A DNA stretch of 64,000 nt from Winogradskyella tangerina (GTDB lineage Bacteria; Bacteroidota; Bacteroidia; Flavobacteriales; Flavobacteriaceae), in the NCBI RefSeq assembly GCF_003260205.1, contig NZ_QERF01000010.1, forward strand, positions 170,240 to 234,239, written 5' to 3'. The notes below the pieces were generated by a model. The model was not told the DNA's origin. It saw only the letters and a program-made list of their open reading frames with translations, and made no database searches. The translations under genes and the position numbers were made by a program. Shown piece by piece: positions 53,395-63,894 of the stretch. Each line of letters begins with the position of its first letter. The first letter of the stretch is position 1.

Positions 53395-53997
53395 TTATAG
53401 GTCTAAACGATACTGCTCTGGTAATAATCTAAATGATTTTCTATGGTATTTAGTGATACCATATTTTTTGATGGCAGCTCTGTGTTCTTTTGTGGGGTAA
53501 CCTTTATTCTGTTTCCAATTATACATTGGAAATTCTTCGTGGATTTTTTCCATGTAGGCATCTCTGTAAGTTTTTGCTAAAATGGAAGCCGCTGCGATAT
53601 TGAGATATTTACTATCACCTTTTATTATAGTCTGAAATGGAACATCCTTATAGGGTTTGAATTTATTTCCATCTACACTTATAAAATTTGGAACCACATC
53701 CAGTTGCGCAATTGAAGTGTGCATTGCTTTAATAGAAGCGTTAAGAATATTAATCTTATCAATGTCCTTCTCATATATATGTTCTACAGCAAATGCGACT
53801 GAATCATTTTCAATAATAGATTTTAAGGTGTTTCTGTTTTTTTCTGAAACTTGCTTAGAATCATTCAGAATGGCGTTGCTATAATTTAATGGTAGAATTA
53901 CAGCAGCTGCTGTAACAGGACCGGCCAAACATCCGCGTCCGGCTTCATCGGTACCGCACTCATAATCAAGGGTTGAAAATTGTGTAATTAAGGTCAA
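53395..53997 (-). CDS. rnhB: Ribonuclease HII
   Basis: A 200-residue RNase HII that removes RNA from RNA-DNA hybrids. The acidic site is seen in [21 protein letters not shown] (Asp and Glu), with the later [11 protein letters not shown] and [16 protein letters not shown] (Asp near the end). No ATG precedes the domain, so a TTG must be used. The TTG at 53997 is chosen; an outer TTG at 54018 lies inside a TAACTTTG that matches a -7 box (54016-54023, minus strand) and may not be transcribed. Confidence 0.9.
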   Translation of the reverse strand: MTLITQFSTLDYECGTDEAGRGCLAGPVTAAAVILPLNYSNAILNDSKQVSEKNRNTLKSIIENDSVAFAVEHIYEKDIDKINILNASIKAMHTSIAQLDVVPNFISVDGNKFKPYKDVPFQTIIKGDSKYLNIAAASILAKTYRDAYMEKIHEEFPMYNWKQNKGYPTKEHRAAIKKYGITKYHRKSFRLLPEQYRLDL

Positions 53998-54214
53998 AAG
54001 AGAGACTTGTTTAAACAAAGTTAAAATTTTAACGCAACCCTTTTAGAATTTTTGCATCTAAATGTTGAGTTATAACTAATAAATCTGGGGAATACGAAAC
54101 TTTAGATTTTGCCAACGAATTCGTAAAAAGGTTAACATTTTTTTAGCAAAAACACTTGTTTATTTAATATTTAATTAAGATGTTTGCAACTAGACTAACT
54201 CAAATAATTGTTTT

Positions 54215-57200
54215 ATGAAATTAAAGTTAACATGGTTATTAACGCTTTTTATGGCGTTTGTGATGCAATTTTCTTTTGCACAAGAGAAGACAGTCACAGG
54301 TACAGTTTCGACTGCATCCGACGGCTTGCCGCTTCCTGGTGCTAACGTAATTGTAAAGGGTACCACGAGAGGTGCTCAAACAGATTTTGATGGTAAATTT
54401 ACTATTAGAGTCACAGTAGGAGAAGTAATGGTTTTCTCTTACGTTGGTATGAAAGATACCGAAGTTGTAGTAGGAGCAAGTAATACTTACACTGTACAAT
54501 TAGAACTCGATAATGCTTTAGAAGAAGTTGTAGTCGTTGGTTACAACACAGCAACTAAAGAAGAGTCGAAAGTAGCACAGGTGAGGATTTCTTCAGAAAC
54601 TATTGAAAACAGACCAAATGCGAGTTTTGTTCAAACACTTAGTGGACAGGTTGCTGGTCTTAACATTACAACTAGTTCAGGTCAACCGGGTGGTAATTCC
54701 TTAGTACAGTTAAGGGGTGTTGCTTCGATTAATGGTAACACTGAGCCACTATTCATTATTGATGGTGCTCCTGTTGATGAAGACAACTTCAGGTCTTTAA
54801 ACCCACAGGATATTGCGTCTATCGATGTACTTAAGGATGCTGGTGCAACTGCTATCTATGGTAACAGAGGTGCTAACGGTGTAATTGTAATTAAGACAAG
54901 ACAAGGTTCTTACGAGCAAGGTCTTCGTGTTAACTATGCAGGTTTCGTAGCTTGGAATACATTACAAGATAATGATTACAACGCTATGTCATCTCAGCAG
55001 TTATTACGCTTCGAAAGAGATTTCGTTGGTAATGGTGCTGGTGCTGGTAACAGTTCTGGTGTATTTAACCCAGGTGCTGGTTCACCAATGACAGATGCAC
55101 AAATTGCAGCTGCTCCAAACTTTAGTTGGACGGACTTTTTCTTCCGTACGGGTGTAACTCAGAGTCACACTGTGTCTCTATCAAGTGGTAGTTCTAAAGC
55201 TACTCAGTTTACATCTTTCGGTTTCCAAGATACTGAAGGTATCTTACAAGATTCTGACTTAAAGCGTTTCAACATTCGTTCTAACGTAACAGGTAAGTCG
55301 GCTAATGACAAGTTTAATTATGGTACTAACTTAACCATTAACTATTCTAAGTCTAACGAGCCGAACAGTATTGGTTCTGGTGCGATTAACAGAAACTATG
55401 TATTAGGTGCTTATATATCTGTACCTTATATTACTCCTGATGATTACACTACTGGTGCTGATTTATTATCACCATTATCATTTACTAATACACCTTTATT
55501 CTTATTAGATAGACTTAGAACTTATACAAGATTCGAAGAAGAGGTTAAGATCGTAGGTAGTGCAAACTTTAGCTACAAGATTACTGACTGGGTTACTGCT
55601 AACGTAACAATGGCTGGTGATTACCAGAGTGAAAGTTTAACACGTGCTGAAGGTCCAGAATCTTTTAACGCGATTTTATTTGGTGGTGCTGAGAACCCAA
55701 CATCTGGTTTCCAACAGCAATTTTCAACAAGAGCTTTCTCTTACAACCAAGTAACGTCTCTTAACTTTAATAAGTCATTCGGAAAGCACACTTTCGATTT
55801 AGGTTTATATACAGAGTACTTTAAAGCTCACTTCAGACAGTTTGGATATTTCGCAAACGGTCTTAACCCAGCGACTTTCTCTCCTGGAGATGGTAGTGGT
55901 TTAGTACCACAAGCAGGTGGTTTATTTAACGATGAAGCTTCTGCTGAAATCTTAAATGCAGGTTTATTCTCTTACTTCGCAGCATTCGACTATGACTTCG
56001 ATAAGCGTTATGGTTTTGGTGCAACTGTAAGACGTGATGCTTCTTACCGTTTCGCAGGTTCTAACAGATGGGCGACTTTCTGGTCTGTATCTGGTCGTTG
56101 GAACATTGACAACGAAGCGTTCATGGAAGATTCTGCTTTTGATACTTTAAAATTAAGAGCATCTTATGGTACTGCTGGTAACCAAGATATCGTAGGTGGT
56201 GGATTATTTAGTGCACCAGACCTTACTGAAGATTTCTTCAACACGGCTTCTGGTTACGGTAACCTTCCTGCAATTGGCGTAGCTCAATTTGGTAACAGAT
56301 CACTTCAGTGGGAAACTGTTGCTCAGTTAAACGTTGGTCTTGACTTCGGAGTATGGCAAAACCGATTAAGAGGTGCGTTCGATGTTTACGAAAGACAAAC
56401 AACTGAACTTTTCCAAAGTACGCCTTTATCAGCTGTAACTGGTGTAACTCAGCAGAATGCTAACACTGGTGAGTTATTCAACAGAGGTTTTGATGTACAG
56501 CTTAACTATGATATCTTCAGAGGTGATGATTTCAACATGACTGTTGGTGTTGTAGCTAACTATAACAAAACTGAGTTACAAGATATTCCTAATCCAGAAG
56601 GAGAAATCGTAGGATTAGGTAGAAACGGTGGTATCTTTGGTGAATACTTCACATTACGTTACGCTGGTGTTAACCCTGCTAATGGTAATTTACTTTACTA
56701 TACAGCAAACGGTGACGTAACTGAAAACCCTGATGCAGACGGAGATAGAGTATGGTTAGACAAGAACATTATTCCTGAGTGGAATGGTAGTTTTAACTTA
56801 GACGTTGATTACAAAGGTTTCTTCTTAACTACACAGTGGAACTATGTAATTGGTGTTGACAGATTTGATAATGACTACGCAGACTTGATTGATCCAAGTG
56901 CAACTGGTCAGTTTAACCTATCATCAGATTTATTTAGAGCATGGCAACAGCCAGGTGATATGACTGATATCCCATCACTAACAGCTTCTAACTTATTCTC
57001 ATTCGGAGATTCTGATCGTTTCTTAAGAGACGCTAGTTTCCTAAGATTACGTTTCGCTAGTATTGGTTATAACTTCCCTGCGAAATCTTTAGAAGGAACA
57101 GGATTCGAGAATGTACGAGTTTTTGTTAACGGTGAGAACGTATTAACTTTCTCTGAGTGGAGAGGTTTCGATCCAGAAACAAGAAGTAACGGATCTAGAG

Positions 57201-57250
57201 TTTATCCAACTCCAAGAACCATTTCCGTAGGATTTGAATTAGGATTTTAA
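54215..57250 (+). CDS. SusC/RagA-family TonB-linked outer-membrane transporter
   Basis: A 1011-residue outer-membrane importer. In order: signal peptide (LLTLFMAFVMQFSFAQ), carboxypeptidase-like regulatory domain (VTGTVSTASDGLPLPGANVI), plug (QTLSGQVAGLNITTSSGQPG, DVLKDAGATAIYGNRGANGV), and a 22-strand barrel that ends in VGFELGF with a terminal Phe. The neighbouring SusD, lipoprotein and S8 peptidase suggest import of peptides or a related polymer. A 196-base non-coding region lies upstream. No sigma/anti-sigma pair is next to it. Confidence 0.95.
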   Translation: MKLKLTWLLTLFMAFVMQFSFAQEKTVTGTVSTASDGLPLPGANVIVKGTTRGAQTDFDGKFTIRVTVGEVMVFSYVGMKDTEVVVGASNTYTVQLELDNALEEVVVVGYNTATKEESKVAQVRISSETIENRPNASFVQTLSGQVAGLNITTSSGQPGGNSLVQLRGVASINGNTEPLFIIDGAPVDEDNFRSLNPQDIASIDVLKDAGATAIYGNRGANGVIVIKTRQGSYEQGLRVNYAGFVAWNTLQDNDYNAMSSQQLLRFERDFVGNGAGAGNSSGVFNPGAGSPMTDAQIAAAPNFSWTDFFFRTGVTQSHTVSLSSGSSKATQFTSFGFQDTEGILQDSDLKRFNIRSNVTGKSANDKFNYGTNLTINYSKSNEPNSIGSGAINRNYVLGAYISVPYITPDDYTTGADLLSPLSFTNTPLFLLDRLRTYTRFEEEVKIVGSANFSYKITDWVTANVTMAGDYQSESLTRAEGPESFNAILFGGAENPTSGFQQQFSTRAFSYNQVTSLNFNKSFGKHTFDLGLYTEYFKAHFRQFGYFANGLNPATFSPGDGSGLVPQAGGLFNDEASAEILNAGLFSYFAAFDYDFDKRYGFGATVRRDASYRFAGSNRWATFWSVSGRWNIDNEAFMEDSAFDTLKLRASYGTAGNQDIVGGGLFSAPDLTEDFFNTASGYGNLPAIGVAQFGNRSLQWETVAQLNVGLDFGVWQNRLRGAFDVYERQTTELFQSTPLSAVTGVTQQNANTGELFNRGFDVQLNYDIFRGDDFNMTVGVVANYNKTELQDIPNPEGEIVGLGRNGGIFGEYFTLRYAGVNPANGNLLYYTANGDVTENPDADGDRVWLDKNIIPEWNGSFNLDVDYKGFFLTTQWNYVIGVDRFDNDYADLIDPSATGQFNLSSDLFRAWQQPGDMTDIPSLTASNLFSFGDSDRFLRDASFLRLRFASIGYNFPAKSLEGTGFENVRVFVNGENVLTFSEWRGFDPETRSNGSRVYPTPRTISVGFELGF

Positions 57251-57265
57251 AAAAAAGAATTAGAT

Positions 57266-58759
57266 ATGAAAAACATTAATAAAATATTATTCGTTTTCTT
57301 GATAGCTATACTATCAGGGTGTAACGATGCAATTGATATAAGACAGGTTGGTCGATTAGATGCAGCTAATGCATTCCGTGATGTCGATGATTTAAGATCT
57401 GGTCTTCTAGCGGTGTACGATCAAATAGACGTAACACCAGAGCACGCTTTATCTGCTAACTTTACAGATGAGATTGCTATCGGATTTGATAGTGGTGGAC
57501 AAGGTTTTGCATTATACGATTTCGTACTTAATGCTGCGAGTACTGCTGCATTCGATTTCTGGGTAAGAGGATTTAGAGCCAATCACCGTGCAACTGTTTT
57601 AATTGAAGCAGCTCAGGTGATTACACCAGACGCAGGTGATTTAGCTGATTACAACAACATTTTAGCTCAAGCACACTTTTTAAGAGCATATGCTAACTTT
57701 GAGTTGACACTTTATTTCAGTCCAGACCCAAGTGATGATTCTACTCTTGCAGTGCCAAGAATCGACTTCATCGCAGGTTTAGATATTCAGCCACGTAGAA
57801 ATACTACTGGTGAGATGTTTGAATACATCAACTCTGATCTTCAAACAGCAATGAGTTTAAGTAATGTGCAGTCTGATGCAACATTTGTATCTATGGATGC
57901 AATCAATGCATTAAGAGCTAGAATTGCTTTAACTAGGGGAGACTATACTACTGCAAACTCTTTAGCAACTAACTTATTAAATAGTTATGGTCTTGCTAAC
58001 AGAACTCAGTATGTAAACATGTTCTTAGATTCTGATAACACAGAGATCATCTGGAAATTAGAAAGAACTTTAAATGATAACTATGACGGTCAAGGTGCAA
58101 CTGGTAGTGTTTCTGCTGGTGGATGGGCTGGTGCTCGTTACGCATTCGTAAACGCAACGTTATCAGGTTCTCCATATTTTGAAATGGACAGAAGTGTATT
58201 CGATCTTTTAGATCCTGCAGATATCCGTTACGATGTTAACGTAGCGCCAACTTCTGTTATCAGTGGAGATTACACTAATGATCCAGATCCAATTAATAAT
58301 GATATTCTTGTAATTCAAAAGTATCCTGGTTCTGAAGGTCGTCCATTAATGAATGATTTAAAGATCTTTAGATCTTCAGAAATGTTATTGATTGCTGCTG
58401 AGGCAAGAGTTAGAGGTTCATCTGATTTAGCAGGTGCAGCTGGCTTAATTGATCAGTTAAGAGATGCAAGATTTGGTTCTGATCAAGCAGCACCAACTTA
58501 CAACTCTGTTCAAGAGGCACTTCAAGGCATCTTACTAGAGCGTAAGATCGAGCTTTGCTACGAAGGTCACCGTTATAAAGACCTTAAGCGTGTAGGTACA
58601 GCTGCTGGTGTAGGTATCGATAGAGATCCTATAGCATGTAACTTACAAAGTGGTGCTTGTACATTACCAGCTAACGATTTTAGATTCACATTACCAATAC
58701 CAATTGTAGAGATCAACGCTAACCCTGGTATTGCTGATGAACAAAATCCTGGCTACTAA
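57266..58759 (+). CDS. SusD/RagB-family nutrient-binding lipoprotein
   Basis: A 497-residue surface lipoprotein (lipobox LSGCN) that covers the SusC barrel and binds the substrate. The family patterns are clear: AQAHFLRAYANFELTLYF (TPR part), RPLMNDLKIFRSSEMLLIAAEA and LQGILLERKIELCYEGHRYK near the C-terminus. It starts 15 bases after susC. The substrate cannot be read from sequence. Confidence 0.95.
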   Translation: MKNINKILFVFLIAILSGCNDAIDIRQVGRLDAANAFRDVDDLRSGLLAVYDQIDVTPEHALSANFTDEIAIGFDSGGQGFALYDFVLNAASTAAFDFWVRGFRANHRATVLIEAAQVITPDAGDLADYNNILAQAHFLRAYANFELTLYFSPDPSDDSTLAVPRIDFIAGLDIQPRRNTTGEMFEYINSDLQTAMSLSNVQSDATFVSMDAINALRARIALTRGDYTTANSLATNLLNSYGLANRTQYVNMFLDSDNTEIIWKLERTLNDNYDGQGATGSVSAGGWAGARYAFVNATLSGSPYFEMDRSVFDLLDPADIRYDVNVAPTSVISGDYTNDPDPINNDILVIQKYPGSEGRPLMNDLKIFRSSEMLLIAAEARVRGSSDLAGAAGLIDQLRDARFGSDQAAPTYNSVQEALQGILLERKIELCYEGHRYKDLKRVGTAAGVGIDRDPIACNLQSGACTLPANDFRFTLPIPIVEINANPGIADEQNPGY

Positions 58760-58779
58760 TCAATAAAAGACTAATCATT

Positions 58780-59556
58780 ATGAAAAAAATTAAATATTTA
58801 TTAAAATCTTCTTTAGCATTATTCGCTTTACTAGCAATGACTGGCTGTGAGGAAGATTTATTAATCTATTCTGGTGATGGTGATGCTACAGCATACTCAT
58901 TTGCTAGAACAGCTGAGACAGTACCTTTCTGTACGCCAACTGCAACTATTACAGTTGAGGCTACAAAGGCAAGTTCTCAAGATAGAGTTGTAAACTTCTC
59001 AGTGAATGCTGCATCTACTGCTGCACCAGCTGAATACAACTTACCTGCAATGTCAGTAACAATTCCTGCTGGTGAATACACTGGTAGTGTTGATATGTCT
59101 GTAGACTTCGGAGCTATTCCTGATGGTCAGACAAGTACTTTAGTATTAGATTTAACTATTCCAGCTGATGGAACATTAAACGCAAGAGGAACAACTACAC
59201 TTAGTTTCGCTTCTGCTTGTGTACTTAATGAAGTTAATTTAGACTTAGTTTTCGATAGTTATCCAGGTGAGACTGCATGGCAGATCTTTACTAGTGGTGG
59301 TACTTTCGTAACTGGTGATACTGCTTTTGGTAACTACGCAGGTCAGTCTTCATTCTCTACAACGTTATGTTTAGAAGATGGTGATTACTTATTAAGATTA
59401 TTAGATTCATTCGGTGACGGTTTCTGCTGTGCATACGGAAACGGTTCTGCTGATCTTACTAATGTAGCTTGTGATGGTAACTCTCCTGTTATTGATACTG
59501 TTAGTTCTCAATTTACAGGTGGTGAACTTATAGTACCATTTACTTTAGGGAACTAG
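58780..59556 (+). CDS. Surface lipoprotein of the SusCD locus
   Basis: A 258-residue lipoprotein (lipobox MTGCE). The N-terminal half is beta-rich (TVEATKASSQDRVVNFSVNA, VTIPAGEYTGSVDMSVDF), like Calx-beta or SusE-type modules. The C-terminal half carries the pattern YPGETAWQIFTSGGTFVTG and CLEDGDYLLRLLDSFGDGFC, a module seen on many secreted proteins of Bacteroidota. It begins 20 bases after susD and closes the operon before a terminator. It probably binds a ligand on the surface. Confidence 0.8.
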   Translation: MKKIKYLLKSSLALFALLAMTGCEEDLLIYSGDGDATAYSFARTAETVPFCTPTATITVEATKASSQDRVVNFSVNAASTAAPAEYNLPAMSVTIPAGEYTGSVDMSVDFGAIPDGQTSTLVLDLTIPADGTLNARGTTTLSFASACVLNEVNLDLVFDSYPGETAWQIFTSGGTFVTGDTAFGNYAGQSSFSTTLCLEDGDYLLRLLDSFGDGFCCAYGNGSADLTNVACDGNSPVIDTVSSQFTGGELIVPFTLGN

Positions 59557-59573
59557 TACCTTACTATATTTAT

Positions 59574-59605
59574 AAAAAGGGGCAACATTATGTTGCCCCT
59601 TTTTG
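59574..59605 (+). terminator. Rho-independent terminator of the susCD operon
   Basis: Stem GGGGCAACA/TGTTGCCCC (59579-59587 and 59591-59599), loop TTA, followed by TTTTTG. Confidence 0.9.
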
Positions 59606-59677
59606 TTTTCATGCGTTTTTTTTATGAATGAAGAAACTGTTAAAATGCCCAGTAAATAGGGTCAATGATCAAACTTT

Positions 59678-59709
59678 TTTGGTCATAATCTGATTAAGTA
59701 GTATCTTCA
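59678..59709 (+). promoter_or_regulatory. Putative promoter of the S8 peptidase gene
   Basis: TTTG (59678-59681), 20-base spacer, TATCTTCA (59702-59709), one base from the TANNTTYG form. It implies that the peptidase has its own transcript. Confidence 0.4.
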
Positions 59710-59729
59710 GCAATCTAAAATTTTGAAAA

Positions 59730-61694
59730 ATGAAAAATTACTTTACACTTCTTTTATTTTCATTAATATTGACTTCTGGATTTGCTCAAAAGCGACTTAC
59801 AGAAGCTCAAAAAAGTGAACTAACAGAAAGTCAAAAATTAACTTATGAAAGAATTGTGGCAGCCGATGAAGAAAGGACTGCTAGAATTCAAAGCTTCTTA
59901 GCTTCCAATAGAACTAATCTTGAAATTTTTGAAGAAGACGGGAAGACTTATGTTCTTTATGATATTGTAAATAATAAACCTATTTACAGAACCTTAGACA
60001 ATGCCGCTGCAGGAAGAGCAACTGGTACTGATCACCTTCAAGTAGGTGGAAGTCTTGGATTAGATTTAGACGGATCCGGAATGACAGTCGGTGTTTGGGA
60101 CGGTGGACCAATTCAAATAGGTCATGTAGAGTTTCAAAATGCAACCAATACAGGAAGCCGTGTCTTAAATATGGAAGACACCAATACAAGTGGGCAGATG
60201 TCTGAAAGTTCACATGGTAATCACGTATCAGGAACTATAGCAGCTAAGGGTGTTGTACCAGAAGCTAAAGGTATGGCAACTAATGTTACTGTTAATACTT
60301 ATAATTTTAATAATGACACACCTGAAATGGTTACAAGATTAGCCAATGTGTTAGATCCAATGTATATTTCTAATCATTCTTATGGTATTCCTGTTGCTCA
60401 AGGAGGTGGAACCACATTAGATGCTTGGTTTATGGGGGCTTATACTTCGGGTGCTCGCGAAATTGATGATATCGCAAAAAGTAATCCTAAATACCTTATT
60501 GTTATGTCGGCAGGTAATTCAGGAAATACTACATATTCAGGAGGTTTAGCACCAGACATTGATAAATTGACAGGAGATAAGAATGCAAAGAACAATTTGG
60601 TAATTGCAAATGCCAACCCTTCATTCGATCTTTTTACAGGAGAACTTATACTGAATATTAATTCATCAAGTAGTCAAGGACCAACTGACGATTTAAGGAT
60701 TAAGCCAGATTTGGCGGGTGACGGAACTGGTCTTTATTCTCCTACACCAGGTGGTGGTTATTCAACATTTAGTGGTACATCTATGGCTGCGCCAAATGTT
60801 TCAGGAACATTAGTTCTATTACAACAATACTATAACCAGTTGCATGGCGATTTTATGGATGCATCAACATTAAAAGGTTTAGCTTGTCATACAGCTAAAG
60901 ATGACAATACTAATCCTGGACCAGATCCTTACTTTGGTTGGGGAATGTTAGATGCTGAGAAAGCTGCTGAAACTATTACTAGTGCAAACACTGGTGGTGC
61001 AATCATTCAAGAATTGACATTAAATAATACAGAAGTTTATACAACGACATTCAATGTTGCAGCAGGCGATAAATTATCAGCTACAATATGTTGGACAGAC
61101 GTTCCAGGTACGGTCGCTAATGATCCTGCAAACGTAAATGATACAACACCACGATTAGTTAATGATCTTGATATTAGACTAACAAAAGACGGAACTACAT
61201 ATTTCCCATACAGATTAGAAACTTCTCCAATATTTGGTATTGTAAATGCTACAGGAGATAACACGGTAGACAATGTTGAGCGTATCGATATTGATGCACC
61301 TTCAGCAGGAACATATACCTTAAGAGTTTCTCACAAGGGAACATTAGCAGGTGCAAGTCCTTTCGATCCTTTCTTACAAGATTTCTCATTAATCGTAACA
61401 GGAAATAATTTAACCTTAAGTACTGACGATGTGAGTTTAGATAACAGCATGAAGTTATTTCCAAATCCAACTTCAGATTACTTCGATCTTAATTTTGGAA
61501 TGTCAAACGATGGAGATGTATCTGTAAAGATTTACGATATCAACGCACGTGTTGTAAGCGAGCAAGTATTTAATAATTATAACAATTCAATTTTCAAAGA
61601 AAGATTCTACACAGATAACTTAACTCCAGGTATTTATATGGTTAAAGTATCTAATGGTAACAGATCGGCGACAAAAAAGCTTGTTATTAATTAG
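59730..61694 (+). CDS. Secreted S8 (subtilisin-like) peptidase with T9SS sorting domain
   Basis: A 654-residue secreted peptidase. Signal peptide to about residue 20; catalytic triad D124 (VGVWDGGP), H162 (SSHGNHVSGT) and S351 (FSGTSMAAPNVSG). After a proprotein-convertase-like beta region (about 430-560) the end is a type A T9SS sorting domain (KLFPNPTSDYFDLNFG, VKIYDINARVVSEQVF, PGIYMVKVSNGNRSATKKL). It would be exported to the surface or medium. It lies downstream of the SusCD locus after a terminator. Confidence 0.94.
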   Translation: MKNYFTLLLFSLILTSGFAQKRLTEAQKSELTESQKLTYERIVAADEERTARIQSFLASNRTNLEIFEEDGKTYVLYDIVNNKPIYRTLDNAAAGRATGTDHLQVGGSLGLDLDGSGMTVGVWDGGPIQIGHVEFQNATNTGSRVLNMEDTNTSGQMSESSHGNHVSGTIAAKGVVPEAKGMATNVTVNTYNFNNDTPEMVTRLANVLDPMYISNHSYGIPVAQGGGTTLDAWFMGAYTSGAREIDDIAKSNPKYLIVMSAGNSGNTTYSGGLAPDIDKLTGDKNAKNNLVIANANPSFDLFTGELILNINSSSSQGPTDDLRIKPDLAGDGTGLYSPTPGGGYSTFSGTSMAAPNVSGTLVLLQQYYNQLHGDFMDASTLKGLACHTAKDDNTNPGPDPYFGWGMLDAEKAAETITSANTGGAIIQELTLNNTEVYTTTFNVAAGDKLSATICWTDVPGTVANDPANVNDTTPRLVNDLDIRLTKDGTTYFPYRLETSPIFGIVNATGDNTVDNVERIDIDAPSAGTYTLRVSHKGTLAGASPFDPFLQDFSLIVTGNNLTLSTDDVSLDNSMKLFPNPTSDYFDLNFGMSNDGDVSVKIYDINARVVSEQVFNNYNNSIFKERFYTDNLTPGIYMVKVSNGNRSATKKLVIN

Positions 61695-61717
61695 TAGACA
61701 TCAACAATATTTAAATC

Positions 61718-61747
61718 TAAAAGCTGTTTTATTTTAAAACAGCTTTT
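61718..61747 (+). terminator. Rho-independent terminator of the S8 peptidase gene
   Basis: Perfect 12-bp stem AAAAGCTGTTTT/AAAACAGCTTTT with loop ATTTT; then ATT and a T-rich stretch. Confidence 0.85.
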
Positions 61748-61793
61748 ATTCTTTATATTTATCCCGATTTTCTATAACTGATATCATCTAGAA

Positions 61794-63782
61794 TTGTTCA
61801 GCATTCAACGTTTCATAATCGCCGTCTTATTGGTGTTCTTCGTCAAAGTTTCATTTGGGCAAACACCAATTCCAAAAACTCTTGAACAAGATACAACTAC
61901 AACAAGACAAGCGAAGCAAAAGACGGATAAGCTTATTCAAAAGCCAGCTAACAAAGGTTTAGATGATAAACCACTAATTGAAAAGTATAGAATAATTAAA
62001 GAATCGGGCAACGAATCTTTTGTCGATACTACGATCACTATTCAAAAAGATTACAAATTCAATTATCTGCAACGAGATAACTTCGGCTTAATGCCATTTG
62101 CAAATATTGGCCAAACCTATAATGCTATGACCTTCGATTTCTCGAATCGTCAGGCAAATCCATTATTCGGAGCTCGCGCAAGACATTATAATTATATAGA
62201 ACGCGAAGACATGGGGTATTATGAAGTACCAACACCATGGACACGCCTTACTTATAAAACCGCATTCGAGCAAGGCCAGATGCTCGATGCTTTTTTTACT
62301 GTCAATCTTTCAAGACAAGTTAACTTTTCAATTTCATATAAAGGATTAAGATCTCTCGGTAACTATCAAAATTCTCTGACCAGTACAGGAAATTTCAGAT
62401 TTACAACATCCTATCAAACTAAAAATAAACGGTACAAAGCGAGAGCTCATATTGCAACTCAGGATTTGCTCAATCAAGAGAACGGTGGATTGTTAGATGA
62501 TGAAGTCGCTAATTTCGAATCGGGTAACGAGGACTTTTTAGACCGTTCCGTTTTTGATATGAATTTTCAAGATGCCGAAAGCAATCTTGTTGGCAAGCGT
62601 TATTACCTAGAACATTCCTACGATATCGTTACAAAGAATGATAGCTTAGATAGAAATCAATTAACGGCCATTCATAAAATTGCTCTAGAAGATAAGTTCT
62701 TCCAGTTCTATTCAGACTTTCCAGATGGTGGATTTTTTGGCGATTTTTTCACCAATGATATTAATGACAAAGTAACACTCGAAAATTTCAATACGTATTT
62801 CGGTATTGCATACGACAACAATACAATAGGTAAACTACAGTTCGGACTAGACTATACAGATATCAATTACGGTTATAATAGTTTGGTAGTGCTTGCCGAC
62901 GAAATTATACCAAATCGAATAAAGACAAATTTTCTGGGTATTAGCGCCAGCTATGAGAAGCAGATACGAAATATAAAACTCCAAGGAAACGCAGGTTTAA
63001 ATCTATCAGATGAATTTGCCGGAAGTTATATAGAAGGACAACTCGGTTATCAATTAAATAAAGATATTCATCTCTCGGGTGGTATAAATGTGAGTTCAAG
63101 ACTACCAAATTTCAATCTGTTGTTATACCAAAGTGGTTACACCAATTATAATTGGAATAATTTCAACAGCTTTGAAAATGTAAATACGCAGCAAATTTCC
63201 TTCGGAATAAATTCCGACAAGTATCTAAATGCATCCTTAGATATTTCAAACATAGACAACTTTACCTTCTTTAATCTCGAAAGTAATGTAGATGGATTAC
63301 GAGTCATTAAACCGAATCAGTTTAGTGGCTCCATTCAGTATCTACGTCTAAAAGCCCAAAAGGAAATAAAGTTTGGAAATTTTGCTTTAGACAATACTAT
63401 AATGTATCAGGCCGTAACCAGCGATGCCGATGTCTTGAATGTACCAACAATAATTACCAGAAACACATTATACTTTTCAAAACAGATATTTAGGAAGGCA
63501 ATGACACTACAAACAGGTGTAACCTTAAACTATTTTACGGAGTATAATATGAATGGTTACGATCCATTACTTGCAGAATTCTACACACAAAACGAAACAA
63601 AGGTTGGCGGCTTTCCAAGATTAGACTTCTTTGTCAACGCAAAAGTGAGGCAAACAAGAATATTCTTAAAGGCCGAACATTTTAATTCCTCCTTTACAGG
63701 ATACAATTACTTTTCAGCACCAAACCATCCTTATCGAGACTTTGCAATTAGGTTTGGATTGGTATGGGATTTCTTTCTATAA
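61794..63782 (+). CDS. Putative porin (Porin_10 type)
   Basis: A 662-residue outer-membrane protein with a signal peptide (RFIIAVLLVFFVKVSFGQ). The body is strands of alternating hydrophobic residues ending in FAIRFGLVWDFFL with terminal aromatic residues. The segment YKFNYLQRDNFGLMPFANIG and ETKVGGFPRLDFFVNAKVRQ, then FLKAEHFNSSFTGYNYF are typical of the flavobacterial putative porin family. The start is TTG at 61794; no ATG precedes the signal peptide. No transport substrate can be stated. Confidence 0.85.
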   Translation: MFSIQRFIIAVLLVFFVKVSFGQTPIPKTLEQDTTTTRQAKQKTDKLIQKPANKGLDDKPLIEKYRIIKESGNESFVDTTITIQKDYKFNYLQRDNFGLMPFANIGQTYNAMTFDFSNRQANPLFGARARHYNYIEREDMGYYEVPTPWTRLTYKTAFEQGQMLDAFFTVNLSRQVNFSISYKGLRSLGNYQNSLTSTGNFRFTTSYQTKNKRYKARAHIATQDLLNQENGGLLDDEVANFESGNEDFLDRSVFDMNFQDAESNLVGKRYYLEHSYDIVTKNDSLDRNQLTAIHKIALEDKFFQFYSDFPDGGFFGDFFTNDINDKVTLENFNTYFGIAYDNNTIGKLQFGLDYTDINYGYNSLVVLADEIIPNRIKTNFLGISASYEKQIRNIKLQGNAGLNLSDEFAGSYIEGQLGYQLNKDIHLSGGINVSSRLPNFNLLLYQSGYTNYNWNNFNSFENVNTQQISFGINSDKYLNASLDISNIDNFTFFNLESNVDGLRVIKPNQFSGSIQYLRLKAQKEIKFGNFALDNTIMYQAVTSDADVLNVPTIITRNTLYFSKQIFRKAMTLQTGVTLNYFTEYNMNGYDPLLAEFYTQNETKVGGFPRLDFFVNAKVRQTRIFLKAEHFNSSFTGYNYFSAPNHPYRDFAIRFGLVWDFFL

Positions 63783-63863
63783 CTATTTTGAAGTGTAATT
63801 AGTTGATTATCATCAACCTGATTTAATTCAAAATTCTTCAATCAAAACAAAGTAAAAAAAATG

Positions 63864-63894
63864 TTTGTTGAAATGGTAAAGGGTTATATATTTG
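63864..63894 (+). promoter_or_regulatory. Strong promoter and leader at window end, resembling an rRNA operon promoter
   Basis: TTTG (63864-63867), a 19-base spacer and TATATTTG (63887-63894) match the Bacteroidota consensus exactly. The region after it has GCGCGCTC, a GGGAGTTCTC segment and a purine-rich AGGAGG, then an AT-rich run and TTGTGG near 63991 that may be the -33 of a second promoter. The layout recalls the leaders of flavobacterial rRNA operons, but the transcribed gene lies beyond the window. A short hairpin GTTGAT/ATCAAC is at 63802-63817. Confidence 0.55.
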
